Positions 1 through 7,999 of a stretch of 64,000 nt of DNA are shown piece by piece; position 1 is the stretch's first letter; each line of letters begins with the position of its first letter. The translations under genes were made by a program, and so were the position numbers. The notes below the pieces were generated by a model. It had not been told where the DNA came from. It saw only the letters and a program-made list of their open reading frames with translations, and searched no databases. The stretch is from Streptomyces toxytricini. GTDB lineage: Bacteria; Actinomycetota; Actinomycetes; Streptomycetales; Streptomycetaceae. The stretch covers positions 93,626 to 157,625 of the forward strand of contig NZ_BMTY01000016.1 of assembly GCF_014649915.1 (NCBI RefSeq), read 5' to 3'.

Positions 1-109
1 GACGTCACACTCCGGACCGCGGACCGCGTGCGGCGGCCGGGCACGGCGGATCCGGCGCCCCGGCCGGGCGTCGCCGCGGGCCGGGCGGCACCTCTCCGGC
101 ACGGGCCCC

Positions 110-115
110 TAGGCT
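110..115 (+). promoter_or_regulatory. -10 hexamer of a leaderless promoter
   Basis: TAGGCT sits seven bases before the ATG at 122. That spacing would start the transcript at or next to the start codon. No Shine-Dalgarno sequence lies between, which fits a leaderless mRNA, common in actinobacteria. The -35 region is not obvious. Confidence 0.45.
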
Positions 116-121
116 GTCCCC

Positions 122-481
122 ATGCCTCCGAGCAATCCCCTGCCACCTGCCGGCACCGCGCACCTGCGGGCGCCGGACGGTGCGCGGCTGGCCGAGGCGG
201 CGGCCGTGTTCGCCCTGCTGTCCGACGCCACGCGCCTGCACCTGCTGTGGCTGCTCGCCCAGGGCGAGTCCGACGTCGGCTCGCTGGCCGAGCAGTGCGC
301 CGCGTCCCGTACGGCCGTCAGCCAGCACCTGGCGAAGCTGCGGCTCGCGCGGCTGGTGGAGGCCCGCAAGGAGGGGCGGTACGTCCACTACCGGCTGACC
401 GACGGCCACCTGCGGCGGCTGGTACTGGAGGCGCTCAGCCACGCCGACCACCGGGTGAGCGGAGAGGCCCCGCACGACTGA
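122..481 (+). CDS. ArsR/SmtB-family winged-helix transcriptional regulator
   Basis: A 119-residue protein of the usual length for ArsR repressors. Residues about 25-95 hold the winged helix: the FALLSDATRLHLLWLL opening, the recognition helix in SRTAVSQHLAKLR and the wing GRYVHYRL all fit the family. No CVC metal-binding motif is seen in the recognition region, so metal sensing is not supported; the ligand is unknown. A short acetyltransferase gene follows 173 bases downstream on the same strand and may be a target. The start is supported by a -10 element only seven bases upstream, suggesting a leaderless mRNA. The family call is firm, the target is not. Confidence 0.85.
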   Translation: MPPSNPLPPAGTAHLRAPDGARLAEAAAVFALLSDATRLHLLWLLAQGESDVGSLAEQCAASRTAVSQHLAKLRLARLVEARKEGRYVHYRLTDGHLRRLVLEALSHADHRVSGEAPHD

Positions 482-524
482 CACGTGCCGCGGCCGCACC
501 GTGGCCCGTGCCCCCACCGGCGGC

Positions 525-540
525 CCCCGACGTGTCGGGG
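525..540 (+). terminator. short hairpin after the ArsR gene
   Basis: A seven-base perfect stem (CCCCGAC / GTCGGGG) with a two-base loop lies 44 bases past the ArsR stop codon. No U tract follows, as is usual in Streptomyces. It may end the ArsR transcript, but the stem is short. Confidence 0.3.
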
Positions 541-654
541 CCACCCCGCTGCGGGTAGTCCTCCGGGGTCCGCGCCGGGCCTGCCGGCGGGACGGCCGCG
601 GACGGGCCGGCACGCCTGCGGCCGCGGCGCCCGCACCGCCGGCGGGGAGCGCAC

Positions 655-1242
655 ATGGCCGATCGGCAGACCCGCGACGCCGGGGGCGGGGACCGCCCGG
701 ACCGGCTGTTCCAGATCGTGCACCTGACCAGCCCGGACGGCGTCCCGCCCGGCCTCGCCCGCGAACTGGCGGACTGCTGGGCCGCCGTGGCCAACGCCGG
801 AGGCGCGGTGATCGCGCCGGGCATGCCCATGCCGCCGGTGGCGGCCTCCGCCGTCGCGCCCGAGGTGGAGCGCCTCCTCGGCGGGCTGCACCCGGCGCGG
901 TGCCGGCTGCTCGCCGCCGTACGCGACGGGACGCTCGCGGGATGGCTCGTCCTGCGCCGCGACCCTCACCCGCTGGTCGCCCACTGCGCGGTGGTCAACC
1001 ACGTCCAGACCCACCCGCGGTTGCGGCGACTCGGCACGGGGACCGCCCTCATGGCGGCCGCGGCCGCCGTGGCGCGCGGCGCGATGGGGGTGGAGCGGCT
1101 GCAGCTCAGCGTGCGGTCCGGCTGCGACCTGGAGGGCTTCTACCTGCGGCTGGGCTGGGAGGAGGTCGGCCGCTGGCCGGGGGCGCTGCGCGTGGCCCCG
1201 GGCGACGACCGGGACGACGTCCTGATGAGCCTCACCCTGTGA
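655..1242 (+). CDS. GNAT-family N-acetyltransferase
   Basis: A 195-residue protein. The second half carries the acetyl-CoA binding core of GNAT enzymes: a beta strand reading HCAVVNHVQTHPRLRRLGTGTALM (motif A, with R/Q-x-x-G-x-G/A replaced by RRLGTGT) followed by an amphipathic Ala-rich helix, then the YLRLGWEE segment typical of motif B. The N-terminal third (residues 1-60) includes ARELADCWAAVANAGGAV and fits the family. GGGGAG lies seven bases before the ATG. The substrate cannot be told from the sequence. It stands between the ArsR gene and an intergenic gap of about 670 bases. Confidence 0.8.
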   Translation: MADRQTRDAGGGDRPDRLFQIVHLTSPDGVPPGLARELADCWAAVANAGGAVIAPGMPMPPVAASAVAPEVERLLGGLHPARCRLLAAVRDGTLAGWLVLRRDPHPLVAHCAVVNHVQTHPRLRRLGTGTALMAAAAAVARGAMGVERLQLSVRSGCDLEGFYLRLGWEEVGRWPGALRVAPGDDRDDVLMSLTL

Positions 1243-1916
1243 CCGCCCGCCGGGCCCTGGGCGCCGGGCCCCGGGCGCCGGGCCGGTGCTGTGACCGGGA
1301 AGGCTCACCGGGTCACGTGTGGGGCGACATGCCCTGCCGGATTCCCGGTGGACGGCGGCACGCCCCCGCGTTCCGGCGTCGGGCGCGGGGCTTCCGTACG
1401 CCCGGGCCCCGGCGCCGCGGCCGACCCGAGCCGCTGAGCCGGGCAGCGGATCGCCGCGTGCGGGCTGCGCACGCCGCCCGTGATTCTGCATCGCGGCCGA
1501 AACCGCGCCGGCATGGCCGGCCGGCATCCGGTCGCCGCTCGGGCAAGGGGGCGCCGGGGCCTTCGCAAGCCGCCCCCCGCCCCCGCACCGCGGCCGAAGA
1601 AGCCTCGGCCCGCCGGGCCCGGGCGGCCAGGGCCCGGACCGCGGTCGCCAGACCGGCGGGCCCGGCGGGCGGCACGGGGCGCGGCAGGGCGGCGGGGTCC
1701 GCGCGCGGGCCCTCGTACGGCGTCCCCGGCGCCCGCATCGCGGCCGGCACCGCGGGCCGTCGGGGCCCGCCCGCGTCGGGTTCGTTCCGGCCGCACGCCC
1801 CCCGTGCTTCCCCACGCCCCCTTTAGCTGCGGCAGTTGTGGAGCGATGATGTGCACAGCCGTGCGAATCGATCACGGAGCGGGCCCGCAGTCGATCGTCT
1901 GGGAGGGACGGCCGGA
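1243..1916. other. 674-base intergenic region without a convincing gene
   Basis: Open frames exist on both strands but read as Pro/Arg/Gly/Ala-rich translations without any domain, as expected from GC-rich non-coding DNA. The first 50 bases contain two copies of GGGCGCCGGGCC that can fold into a GC hairpin and may terminate the acetyltransferase transcript. The last 100 bases must hold the promoter of the Y4yA-type operon. GGGAGGGA at 1901-1908 is its ribosome-binding site. No iron box is visible here. Confidence 0.5.
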
Positions 1917-3380
1917 ATGAGCGACGCCCCCTTGTACCTGCAACCGAGGCTCACCGCGGGCCCGGCCTCGCTGCTGCGCGCCGGACCGTTCCTGCACGGG
2001 CTCGTCGACGGGCTGGGCTCGCCGCTCGCCGTCGTCCTGCCCGAGGAGATCGGGCGCAACGCCGCGCAGTTCGCCGCCGTGCTGCGTCGGCACCGGCTGG
2101 GCGGCCGCATCTACTTCGCGCACAAGGCCACCGGCTCCAGTGCGCTCGTCCGGCACCTCGCCGCCACCTCCGCCTGCCTGGACGCCGCCTCGCTCGAGGA
2201 GTTGCAGCACGCGCTCGGCGCCGGCTTCGCGGGAGGCCGGCTGATGGCGACCGGCCCCAAGGACCCCGCCTTCCTCTGGCTGGCGGCGCGCACCGGCGCC
2301 ACCCTGAACGCCGACGGGCCCGGCGAGTTGGAGCAGGCCGCCCGGCTCGTCCGTGCGCAGGGGCTGCCCCGGCTGGACGTCGTGCTGCGGCTGTCCGGGT
2401 TCGAGTCGGCCGGGGCGCGGACCCTGTCGAGGCGCAGCCGCTTCGGCACCCCGGCCGGGTCGCTGGGCCCGCTGCTGGACCTGCTGGAGAAGCACCGCGA
2501 CGCGCTGGAGCCCGTCGGCGTCGGCTACCACCTGGACACCACGAGCACCGACGAGAAGGCCACCGCCCTGGAGGGCTGCATCCGGGCGGTCGACGAGCTG
2601 CGCTCGCGCGGGTTCCGGCCCCGCGCGATCGACGTGGGCGGCGGGTACGGCGTCAGCTACCTGGCGCACGCGGCCCAGTGGGAGCGGTACACCACGGCCC
2701 TCACCGAGGCGGCGCTGGGCCGCCGCGGCCCGCTGGCCTGGGGCGGGTACGGCTACGGCCTGCGCGCGGAGAACGGCACGCTGAAGGGCGCGCTGGCCCT
2801 CTATCCGGCCCACCGTCCGGCGGCCGGGCCCGCCTACCTGGACGAGCTGCTGTCCCGGCCGGCCCCCACCCTGGGCAGGCCGCTGGGCACGCTGCTGCTG
2901 GAGAGCCTGTGCGACGTGTACGCCGAACCGGGCCGCGCCCTCGCCGACCAGTGCGGGCTGACCCTCGGCCGGGTGCTGGAGGTCCGCACGGACACCGGCG
3001 GGCCGCCGTGGGTGCGGCTCGCGCTCAACGCCGGCGACGTCGGCCTGGAGGACCACGGGGTGCTGGTGGACCCCGTCCTCGTCCCGAGGAAGAGCGAGCC
3101 GCCACGCCCCGACGGGCCCGACCCGGTCGGGGTGCACCTGATGGGCAACCTGTGCCTGGAGGCCGACCTGATCACCCGCCGCACCGTCTTCCTGCCGCGC
3201 CTGCCGGACCCCGGCGACCTGCTGGCGTTCCCCAACACCGCCGGATACTGCATGGACTTCACGGCCACCCGGGCGCAGCGGCAGCCCTCGGCCCGGAAGG
3301 TCGCCGTCAGGGAGGAGGAGGGCGTCTGGCGCTGGTGCCTCGACGAGCAGTACTGGCCGGTCACGGAAGCGGGGGGATGA
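1917..3380 (+). CDS. Y4yA-type fold-III PLP-dependent enzyme (decarboxylase/racemase-like)
   Basis: A 487-residue protein with the two-domain layout of diaminopimelate/ornithine decarboxylases. The barrel carries the PLP lysine in YFAHKATGS (Lys70), a glycine-rich phosphate loop DVGGGYG, and EPGRAL for the phosphate/pyridine side. The C-terminal beta domain carries GNLCLEAD (Cys413), matching the G-x-x-C-x-x-x-D motif of the decarboxylase active site. It most resembles the group named after Y4yA of Rhizobium NGR234, whose reaction is not established. I chose ATG 1917, with GGGAGGGA upstream, over a longer reading from 1836. Its stop overlaps the next start by four bases (ATGA), so it heads a coupled four-gene operon with two more PLP enzymes and a methyltransferase. 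The family is solid and the substrate unknown. Confidence 0.8.
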   Translation: MSDAPLYLQPRLTAGPASLLRAGPFLHGLVDGLGSPLAVVLPEEIGRNAAQFAAVLRRHRLGGRIYFAHKATGSSALVRHLAATSACLDAASLEELQHALGAGFAGGRLMATGPKDPAFLWLAARTGATLNADGPGELEQAARLVRAQGLPRLDVVLRLSGFESAGARTLSRRSRFGTPAGSLGPLLDLLEKHRDALEPVGVGYHLDTTSTDEKATALEGCIRAVDELRSRGFRPRAIDVGGGYGVSYLAHAAQWERYTTALTEAALGRRGPLAWGGYGYGLRAENGTLKGALALYPAHRPAAGPAYLDELLSRPAPTLGRPLGTLLLESLCDVYAEPGRALADQCGLTLGRVLEVRTDTGGPPWVRLALNAGDVGLEDHGVLVDPVLVPRKSEPPRPDGPDPVGVHLMGNLCLEADLITRRTVFLPRLPDPGDLLAFPNTAGYCMDFTATRAQRQPSARKVAVREEEGVWRWCLDEQYWPVTEAGG

Positions 3381-4705
3381 GGCACATGAGGTACGACAGC
3401 ATCACGGAGGCCATCGGCAACACGCCGCTGGTGCGGATCGACCCGGACGTGCACGGGCTTCGGAACATCGACCTGTACGCGAAGCTGGAGATGCTCAACC
3501 CGTTCGGCTCCCTGAAGGACCGGCCGGCGTGGAACATGGTGCGGGACCGGCTGGCCGGCGCGGCAGCCCGGGGCGAGACGGTCGTCGAGCTGTCCAGCGG
3601 CAACACCGCCAAGGCGCTCGCGCTGATCGCGGGGATGCACGGGCTGCCGTTCAAGAGCGTCACCAACCGCATGCGGGTGCCCGAGGTCAAGGACCTGCTG
3701 CTGCTGCTCGGGGCGCGGATCGAGGAGCTGCCCGGGCAGAGCGAGTGCCTGGACCCGACCGACACCGCCGATCCGCTGACCCTCTTCCACCAGCAGCTCA
3801 GCGTCCCCGGGGGCGCGCACCTCCACACCGACCAGTACTTCAACCCGCTGAACGCGCAGGCGCACGCAGACGGCACCGGCCCGGAGATCATCGCCGATCT
3901 GGACGGCCGCGCGCCGGACTGGTTCATCGCCTGCGTCGGCACGGCCGGCTCCTCGACGGGCATCGCCCGGGCCCTGCGCGCCCACGATCCGGCGGTCCGT
4001 GTGGTGGGGCTCGTCGGCGCGAAGTCGGACTTCATTCCGGGCATCCGCACCGCCGACGAGGCACAGGAGGTGGGCCTGTTCGACCCGGCGGTCTACGACG
4101 CGATCGAGGCGGTGACCTCAGACGAGGCCCTCGACGGCATGCTGGTGCTGCTGCGCCGCTGCGGGATGCTCTCCGGGCCGACCGGCGGGGCCGCGTATTA
4201 CGGCGCGGTGCGCCATCTGCGGTCGCTGGACCCGGAGCTGACGGAGCGGCGGACCGCTGTCTTCGTGGTGTGCGACCGCACGGAGGGCTACCTCGGGTAC
4301 GTCCGCCGGCGCCGCCCGGAGCTGCTGGGCCGGCCCCCCGTGCGGAACTCGGTGGACGCCGTCACGGACGCCGAGCTGGCGGCCGCGCGCTCGGTGGAGG
4401 TGGCCGAGGCGCGGGCCTGGGTGGAGTCGGGGCGGCCGCTGGTCGTCGACCTGCGCGGGCCGTTCGCGTACGGGGCGCTGCACATCGACGGCTCGGTCAA
4501 CATCGTGGACGAGCTGTTCGCGGAGCTCGTGCGCGGTGGACTGCCGTTCAGCACGAGCCGGCCGGTGCTGCTGGCCTGCCCGGTCGGCGAGCAGTCCCTG
4601 CGGTACGCGGCCCTGCTGACCCGCATGGGGCACCCGGACGTACGCAGCCTCGCCGGCGGGATCGTGGCGTGGCGGGACGCGGGCGCGCCCCTGGTGCGCG
4701 ACTGA
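3377..4705 (+). CDS. Cysteine-synthase-like PLP enzyme fused to a rhodanese domain
   Basis: A 442-residue fusion. Residues 1 to about 320 are a fold-II PLP enzyme of the cysteine synthase/cystathionine beta-synthase group: AIGNTPLVRI near the N terminus, NPFGSLKDR with PLP Lys47, SSGNTAKALA for substrate carboxylate binding, and GTAGSSTGIAR for the PLP phosphate. Residues about 340-442 are a rhodanese domain (VVDLRGPFAYGALHIDGSVNI) ending with the loop CPVGEQS, whose Cys can carry a persulfide. The fusion suggests that sulfur, sulfide or persulfide is moved to or from an amino-acid intermediate. The start is coupled (ATGA) to the gene before; a second in-frame ATG lies at 3386. The stop overlaps the next ATG. 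A beta-replacement enzyme making diaminopropionate is the main alternative for the first domain. Confidence 0.82.
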   Translation: MRHMRYDSITEAIGNTPLVRIDPDVHGLRNIDLYAKLEMLNPFGSLKDRPAWNMVRDRLAGAAARGETVVELSSGNTAKALALIAGMHGLPFKSVTNRMRVPEVKDLLLLLGARIEELPGQSECLDPTDTADPLTLFHQQLSVPGGAHLHTDQYFNPLNAQAHADGTGPEIIADLDGRAPDWFIACVGTAGSSTGIARALRAHDPAVRVVGLVGAKSDFIPGIRTADEAQEVGLFDPAVYDAIEAVTSDEALDGMLVLLRRCGMLSGPTGGAAYYGAVRHLRSLDPELTERRTAVFVVCDRTEGYLGYVRRRRPELLGRPPVRNSVDAVTDAELAAARSVEVAEARAWVESGRPLVVDLRGPFAYGALHIDGSVNIVDELFAELVRGGLPFSTSRPVLLACPVGEQSLRYAALLTRMGHPDVRSLAGGIVAWRDAGAPLVRD

Positions 4706-5928
4706 TGGCGGGGCCGGATCCCCGCGCGGAGCTGCGGGAGTTGGCGGCGTGGCAGCGGCCGCTGCGCGCCGACTTCCCGATCGTGGCGGCGAACCCGGAG
4801 CAGGCGTACCTGGACAGTGCGGCGACCTCGCAGAAGCCTCGGCGGGTCCTGGACGCCGTGCACACCTACCTGACGACCTCGAACGCCAACGCGGGCCGCG
4901 GCTCGTACCCGTGGGCGAACGCGACGACGGCGATGGTCGCGGGGGCGGCGGAGCGGGTCCGGGAGTTCCTGGACGACCGGTCGGCGAAGGCGGAAGGGGG
5001 TGGGGGGCCGTCGTCGGTGCACTTCACCAGCGGCACCACGGAGGGCCTGCGGACGGTCGCCCGCGACTGGCTGCCGCTGCTGCTGAGCGACGGGGACGAG
5101 ATCGTCGTCCCGTACGGCGACCACCGGGCCAACCTCGACCCGTGGCTGGAGGCGCGGGACCTGCTGGCCGCGCAGGGAGTGCGGATCACGGTGCGGGAGC
5201 TGCCCTGCCAGGCCGGGACCGGCGACTACGACGCTCGGGCGCTGGCCGGACTGGTCGGCCCGCGCACCCGCTTCGTGGCCGTGACACACGTCCACCACGT
5301 GTACGGGGCCGACATGAACGTGCACCGCATCCGCGAGGCGGTCGGCCCGGACGTGCCGATCTGCCTGGACGCGGCGCAGAGCGTCGGCCACCAGCCGCTG
5401 TCGGTCGCCGACCTGGACGTCGACTTCCTCGTCTTCTCCGGGCACAAGGCGCTGGCCCTGCCGGGGACGGGCGCGGTGTGGGCCCGCGGCGAGCGGGGGC
5501 CGGCGTTCCGTCCCGGCGGCTGGGCCGGTACGCCGAACACCGCGGGGATAGCGAGTCTGGCGGCGGCCCTGGACTGGCTGGAGGCGGCCGGGGTGGAGCG
5601 GATCGCCCGGTGGACGGCGGCGCTCGCGTCCGTGCTGACCGACGGGCTTTCGCGGATGCCGGCCTACGAGGTGCTGGGCTGCCGCAGCAGCCTGGCCGCC
5701 GACACGGAGGTACAGCGGCGGGGCTCCATCGTGACGTTCCGGCATCACGGGATCGGCTCGCAGGACCTGGGGTTCATCCTGTTCAGCCACGGTTTCATGG
5801 TGCGCTCGGACGACCACTGCCAGGCGGGGCGTGACCCGCGGGACGGGTCGGTGCGCGTCAGCCTGCACGTCCACAACACACTCGAAGAGATGGAGAAGTT
5901 ACTCACCGCCCTCGCCAAGCTGCAATGA
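4705..5928 (+). CDS. SufS/class-V aminotransferase-fold cysteine desulfurase-like enzyme
   Basis: A 407-residue fold-I PLP enzyme. It opens with ADFPIVAANPEQAYLDSAATSQKPRRV, close to SufS/CsdA enzymes, and carries the PLP lysine in FSGHKALALPG (Lys248). The C-terminal RSDDHCQAG places a cysteine (Cys372) where SufS has its persulfide-forming Cys in its R-x-x-H-H-C loop. A real desulfurase activity is therefore plausible rather than a cysteine-less kynureninase or epimerase. It is coupled by ATGA overlaps on both sides. Next to a rhodanese fusion it could hand persulfide sulfur on. No SufBCD or SufU genes are near, so this is unlikely to be the housekeeping Fe-S desulfurase. Confidence 0.8.
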   Translation: MAGPDPRAELRELAAWQRPLRADFPIVAANPEQAYLDSAATSQKPRRVLDAVHTYLTTSNANAGRGSYPWANATTAMVAGAAERVREFLDDRSAKAEGGGGPSSVHFTSGTTEGLRTVARDWLPLLLSDGDEIVVPYGDHRANLDPWLEARDLLAAQGVRITVRELPCQAGTGDYDARALAGLVGPRTRFVAVTHVHHVYGADMNVHRIREAVGPDVPICLDAAQSVGHQPLSVADLDVDFLVFSGHKALALPGTGAVWARGERGPAFRPGGWAGTPNTAGIASLAAALDWLEAAGVERIARWTAALASVLTDGLSRMPAYEVLGCRSSLAADTEVQRRGSIVTFRHHGIGSQDLGFILFSHGFMVRSDDHCQAGRDPRDGSVRVSLHVHNTLEEMEKLLTALAKLQ

Positions 5929-6704
5929 TTTTCACTATGGATTTGAGTGCGGTGACGGCGGCGCGCTGGGTGGAGCGCTGGGAGTGCCAGCAGCAGCGGT
6001 ACGCGGTGGACCGCGAGGAGCGGTTCACGGTCATCGCCGATGTCGTCGAACAGGCCGCCCGCGGCAGACGTAACCTGCTGCTGCTGGACCTGGGCAGCGG
6101 GCCGGGCGCGCTGGCCGCGCGGCTGGCCGAGCGGCTGCCCGGCGCCGAGGTGGTCGCCGTCGACGCCGATCCGCTGCTGCTGGAGCTGGGCCGCGCCCAC
6201 TACGGGGCCGGTGCCCGGGCGCGGCTGCGGCACGTCCGCTCCCTGATCGGCGAGCCGGGCTGGCTCGACGCGCTCGGCTTGGACCGCCCCGTCGACGCGG
6301 CCGTCTCGACGACCGCCCTGCACTATCTCGACCGGGAGACCCTGGGCGGCGTCTACCGCGACCTGGCCGAACGCCTGTCGCCGGGCGGGGTGTTCGTCAA
6401 CGGCGACCACATCCGCCCCGACTCCCCCGCCATCCGCGACCTCGCGGTCGACCTGGGCCGCCGCCACGCCGAACGGAACCTGGCCTTCACGCACGAGGAC
6501 TGGCAGTCGTGGTGGAAGGGCGCGGCCGCCGACCCCGAACTGGCCCCCTACCTCACCCTCCACGACACCGCCTGCCACCCGCCGTGCGCGGACGCGGACC
6601 TGCCGGTGTCGGCGCACGTCGCGCTCCTCCACGAGGCGGGCTTCCGCGAGGCGGGCACGGTCTGGCAGTACGGCGACAGCCGCGTCCTGGCTGCCGTGCG
6701 CTGA
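5925..6704 (+). CDS. Class I SAM-dependent methyltransferase
   Basis: A 259-residue protein. Motif I reads LLLLDLGSGPGALA, followed by the acidic end of strand 2 in VVAVDADPLLLE. AVSTTALHYLD is the motif IV region and LSPGGVFVNGDH the post-motif; all are typical of class I methyltransferases. It is the last gene of the coupled operon: the ATG at 5925 overlaps the preceding stop, and a second candidate ATG lies at 5937. The substrate could be a thiol, amine or carboxylate made by the three PLP enzymes upstream. The operon ends against a convergent gene 43 bases away. Confidence 0.85.
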   Translation: MIFTMDLSAVTAARWVERWECQQQRYAVDREERFTVIADVVEQAARGRRNLLLLDLGSGPGALAARLAERLPGAEVVAVDADPLLLELGRAHYGAGARARLRHVRSLIGEPGWLDALGLDRPVDAAVSTTALHYLDRETLGGVYRDLAERLSPGGVFVNGDHIRPDSPAIRDLAVDLGRRHAERNLAFTHEDWQSWWKGAAADPELAPYLTLHDTACHPPCADADLPVSAHVALLHEAGFREAGTVWQYGDSRVLAAVR

Positions 6705-6747
6705 CCCGGGGCGCCGCCCTTCCACCCAAGCCGGAGGGGTGGCCGCC

Positions 6748-7368
6748 TCACAGCCGGCTGAACAGGGCTTCCAGCGGAGCCGGGGTCCCGCCGGGTTCGA
6801 GGGCTCCGGCCAGGAGGTGGCCGTAACGGATCTTGCGGCCCTTCCTGGTGCCGAGGAAGCGCCGCATCTGGTCCTGCCGGCTCCTGCCCGACTGCGCGGG
6901 CTGGCGCGTGAACGTCCGCCACGGCGTGAGGTCGCCCTCGGCCTCGATGATCTCCTCCGTCTTCGGTACGCCCAGCACCCGGATCAGCTCCTCTTCCAGG
7001 TCCGCCACACAGACGAAAATCCCGTCGGCGGGTGCGCCGGCGCGCGCGAACGCGCGGTCGTAGTAGGGCCGCTCGCGCGCGTCGCACAGCCCGGTGAGGC
7101 GCAGTCCCAGGCCCTGCGGGCCCAGGAGGCCGGCATAGCGCCCGACGTTCATCGCACCGCCCATCGGGACGACGCAGACCCCCTCGGCGTCCAGGGTGCG
7201 GCCGAAGCGCGCGGCCAAGGCTTCGAGCGCGGCGAGGTCACTGGGCCCTTCCACCAGCACCGCGGTCCGTACGCCGCCCTCCTCGACGAGCCCCCGCACC
7301 GCCCCGTCGGAGCCGTGGCCCTCCGCCCAGCCGGTGACCGCGTCGCGGATGATCCCCGTGTCAGTCAT
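6748..7368 (-). CDS. Stand-alone TOPRIM-domain protein (OLD-type)
   Basis: A 206-residue protein starting at MTDTG. VRTAVLVEGPSDLAALEALA is the TOPRIM strand-helix with the conserved Glu of OLD-family nucleases. LTGLCDARER is the second acidic segment, and FVCVADLEEELIRVLG with a C-terminal basic stretch (RKGRKIRYGHLLA) resembles the C-terminal halves of OLD-like proteins. The ATPase half that normally precedes this domain in OLD nucleases is absent here and in the neighbours. A longer reading to 7449 adds a low-complexity leader, so I prefer 7368. It lies 106 bases downstream of the macro-domain gene on the same strand. Confidence 0.7.
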   Translation of the reverse strand: MTDTGIIRDAVTGWAEGHGSDGAVRGLVEEGGVRTAVLVEGPSDLAALEALAARFGRTLDAEGVCVVPMGGAMNVGRYAGLLGPQGLGLRLTGLCDARERPYYDRAFARAGAPADGIFVCVADLEEELIRVLGVPKTEEIIEAEGDLTPWRTFTRQPAQSGRSRQDQMRRFLGTRKGRKIRYGHLLAGALEPGGTPAPLEALFSRL

Positions 7369-7474
7369 GCGGCCGATTCTGCGGCAGCGCCCGTCGACCG
7401 CGGCAGGCATTTTCCGCCCGCCCCCGGGCGCGCGGGCAGGCGGGCTCACGGGGCTCAGGCGCGGCGGGATCCCG

Positions 7475-7999
7475 TCACCCGGTCTCCGAGGGGCCGGCCT
7501 GCTCTGCGAACGCCCGGTACGCCCGCTCGTCGAAGAGGACGAAGCGGGCTTCCTCCACCGATGACGGCGTCTCGCGGACCGTCGTGAGGGCGATGCGGGC
7601 GCCGTCGTCCATCGGCCAGCCGTAGATGCCCGTGCTGATGGCGGGGAAGGCGACGGTGCGGGCGCCCAGTTCGTCCGCCACGCGCAGGGATTCGCGGTAG
7701 CAGGAGGCGAGGAGGGCGGAGCGGTCCTCGTCGCGGGACCAGACCGGGCCCACGGTGTGGATCACCCAGCGGGCCGGGAGGCGGCCGGCGGTCGTGGCGA
7801 CCGCCTTGCCCGTCGGCAGGCCCTTGCCGTAGTGGGAGGCGCGCAGGGCGCGGCAGGCCTCCAGGATCTCCGGGCCGCCGCGGCGGTGGATCGCGCCGTC
7901 GACTCCGCCGCCGCCGAGCAGGGAGGAGTTCGCGGCGTTGACGACGGCGTCGGCGTGTTCGGTGGTGATGTCCCCCCGGACGAGGGTGATGCGGACCAT
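7475..7999 (-). CDS. Macro-domain ADP-ribose-binding protein (O-acetyl-ADP-ribose deacetylase type)
   Basis: A 174-residue protein that is essentially one macro domain. ITLVRGDITTEHADAVVNAANSSLLGGGGVDGAIH is the hallmark loop of MacroD/YmdB enzymes, including the Asn of VVNAAN and the GGGGVDGAI loop. FPAISTGIYGWP forms the distal ribose/phosphate loop. Known members remove acetyl from O-acetyl-ADP-ribose or ADP-ribose from acidic side chains. Its ATG abuts the stop of the FAD oxidoreductase gene upstream, so the two are probably co-transcribed. Confidence 0.92.
   Translation of the reverse strand: MVRITLVRGDITTEHADAVVNAANSSLLGGGGVDGAIHRRGGPEILEACRALRASHYGKGLPTGKAVATTAGRLPARWVIHTVGPVWSRDEDRSALLASCYRESLRVADELGARTVAFPAISTGIYGWPMDDGARIALTTVRETPSSVEEARFVLFDERAYRAFAEQAGPSETG

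Noticed and set aside
1305..1856. Open frames on the minus strand in the gap before the Y4yA-like gene
   Set aside because: Arg/Pro/Gly-rich translations, no domain, no ribosome-binding site and no conserved-looking segments.
3377..5928. Diaminopropionate synthesis pair (SbnA/SbnB-like) feeding the siderophore
   Set aside because: The second partner is a SufS-like enzyme rather than an SbnB-type dehydrogenase. No iron box precedes the operon, and the NRPS codes do not call for diaminopropionate.
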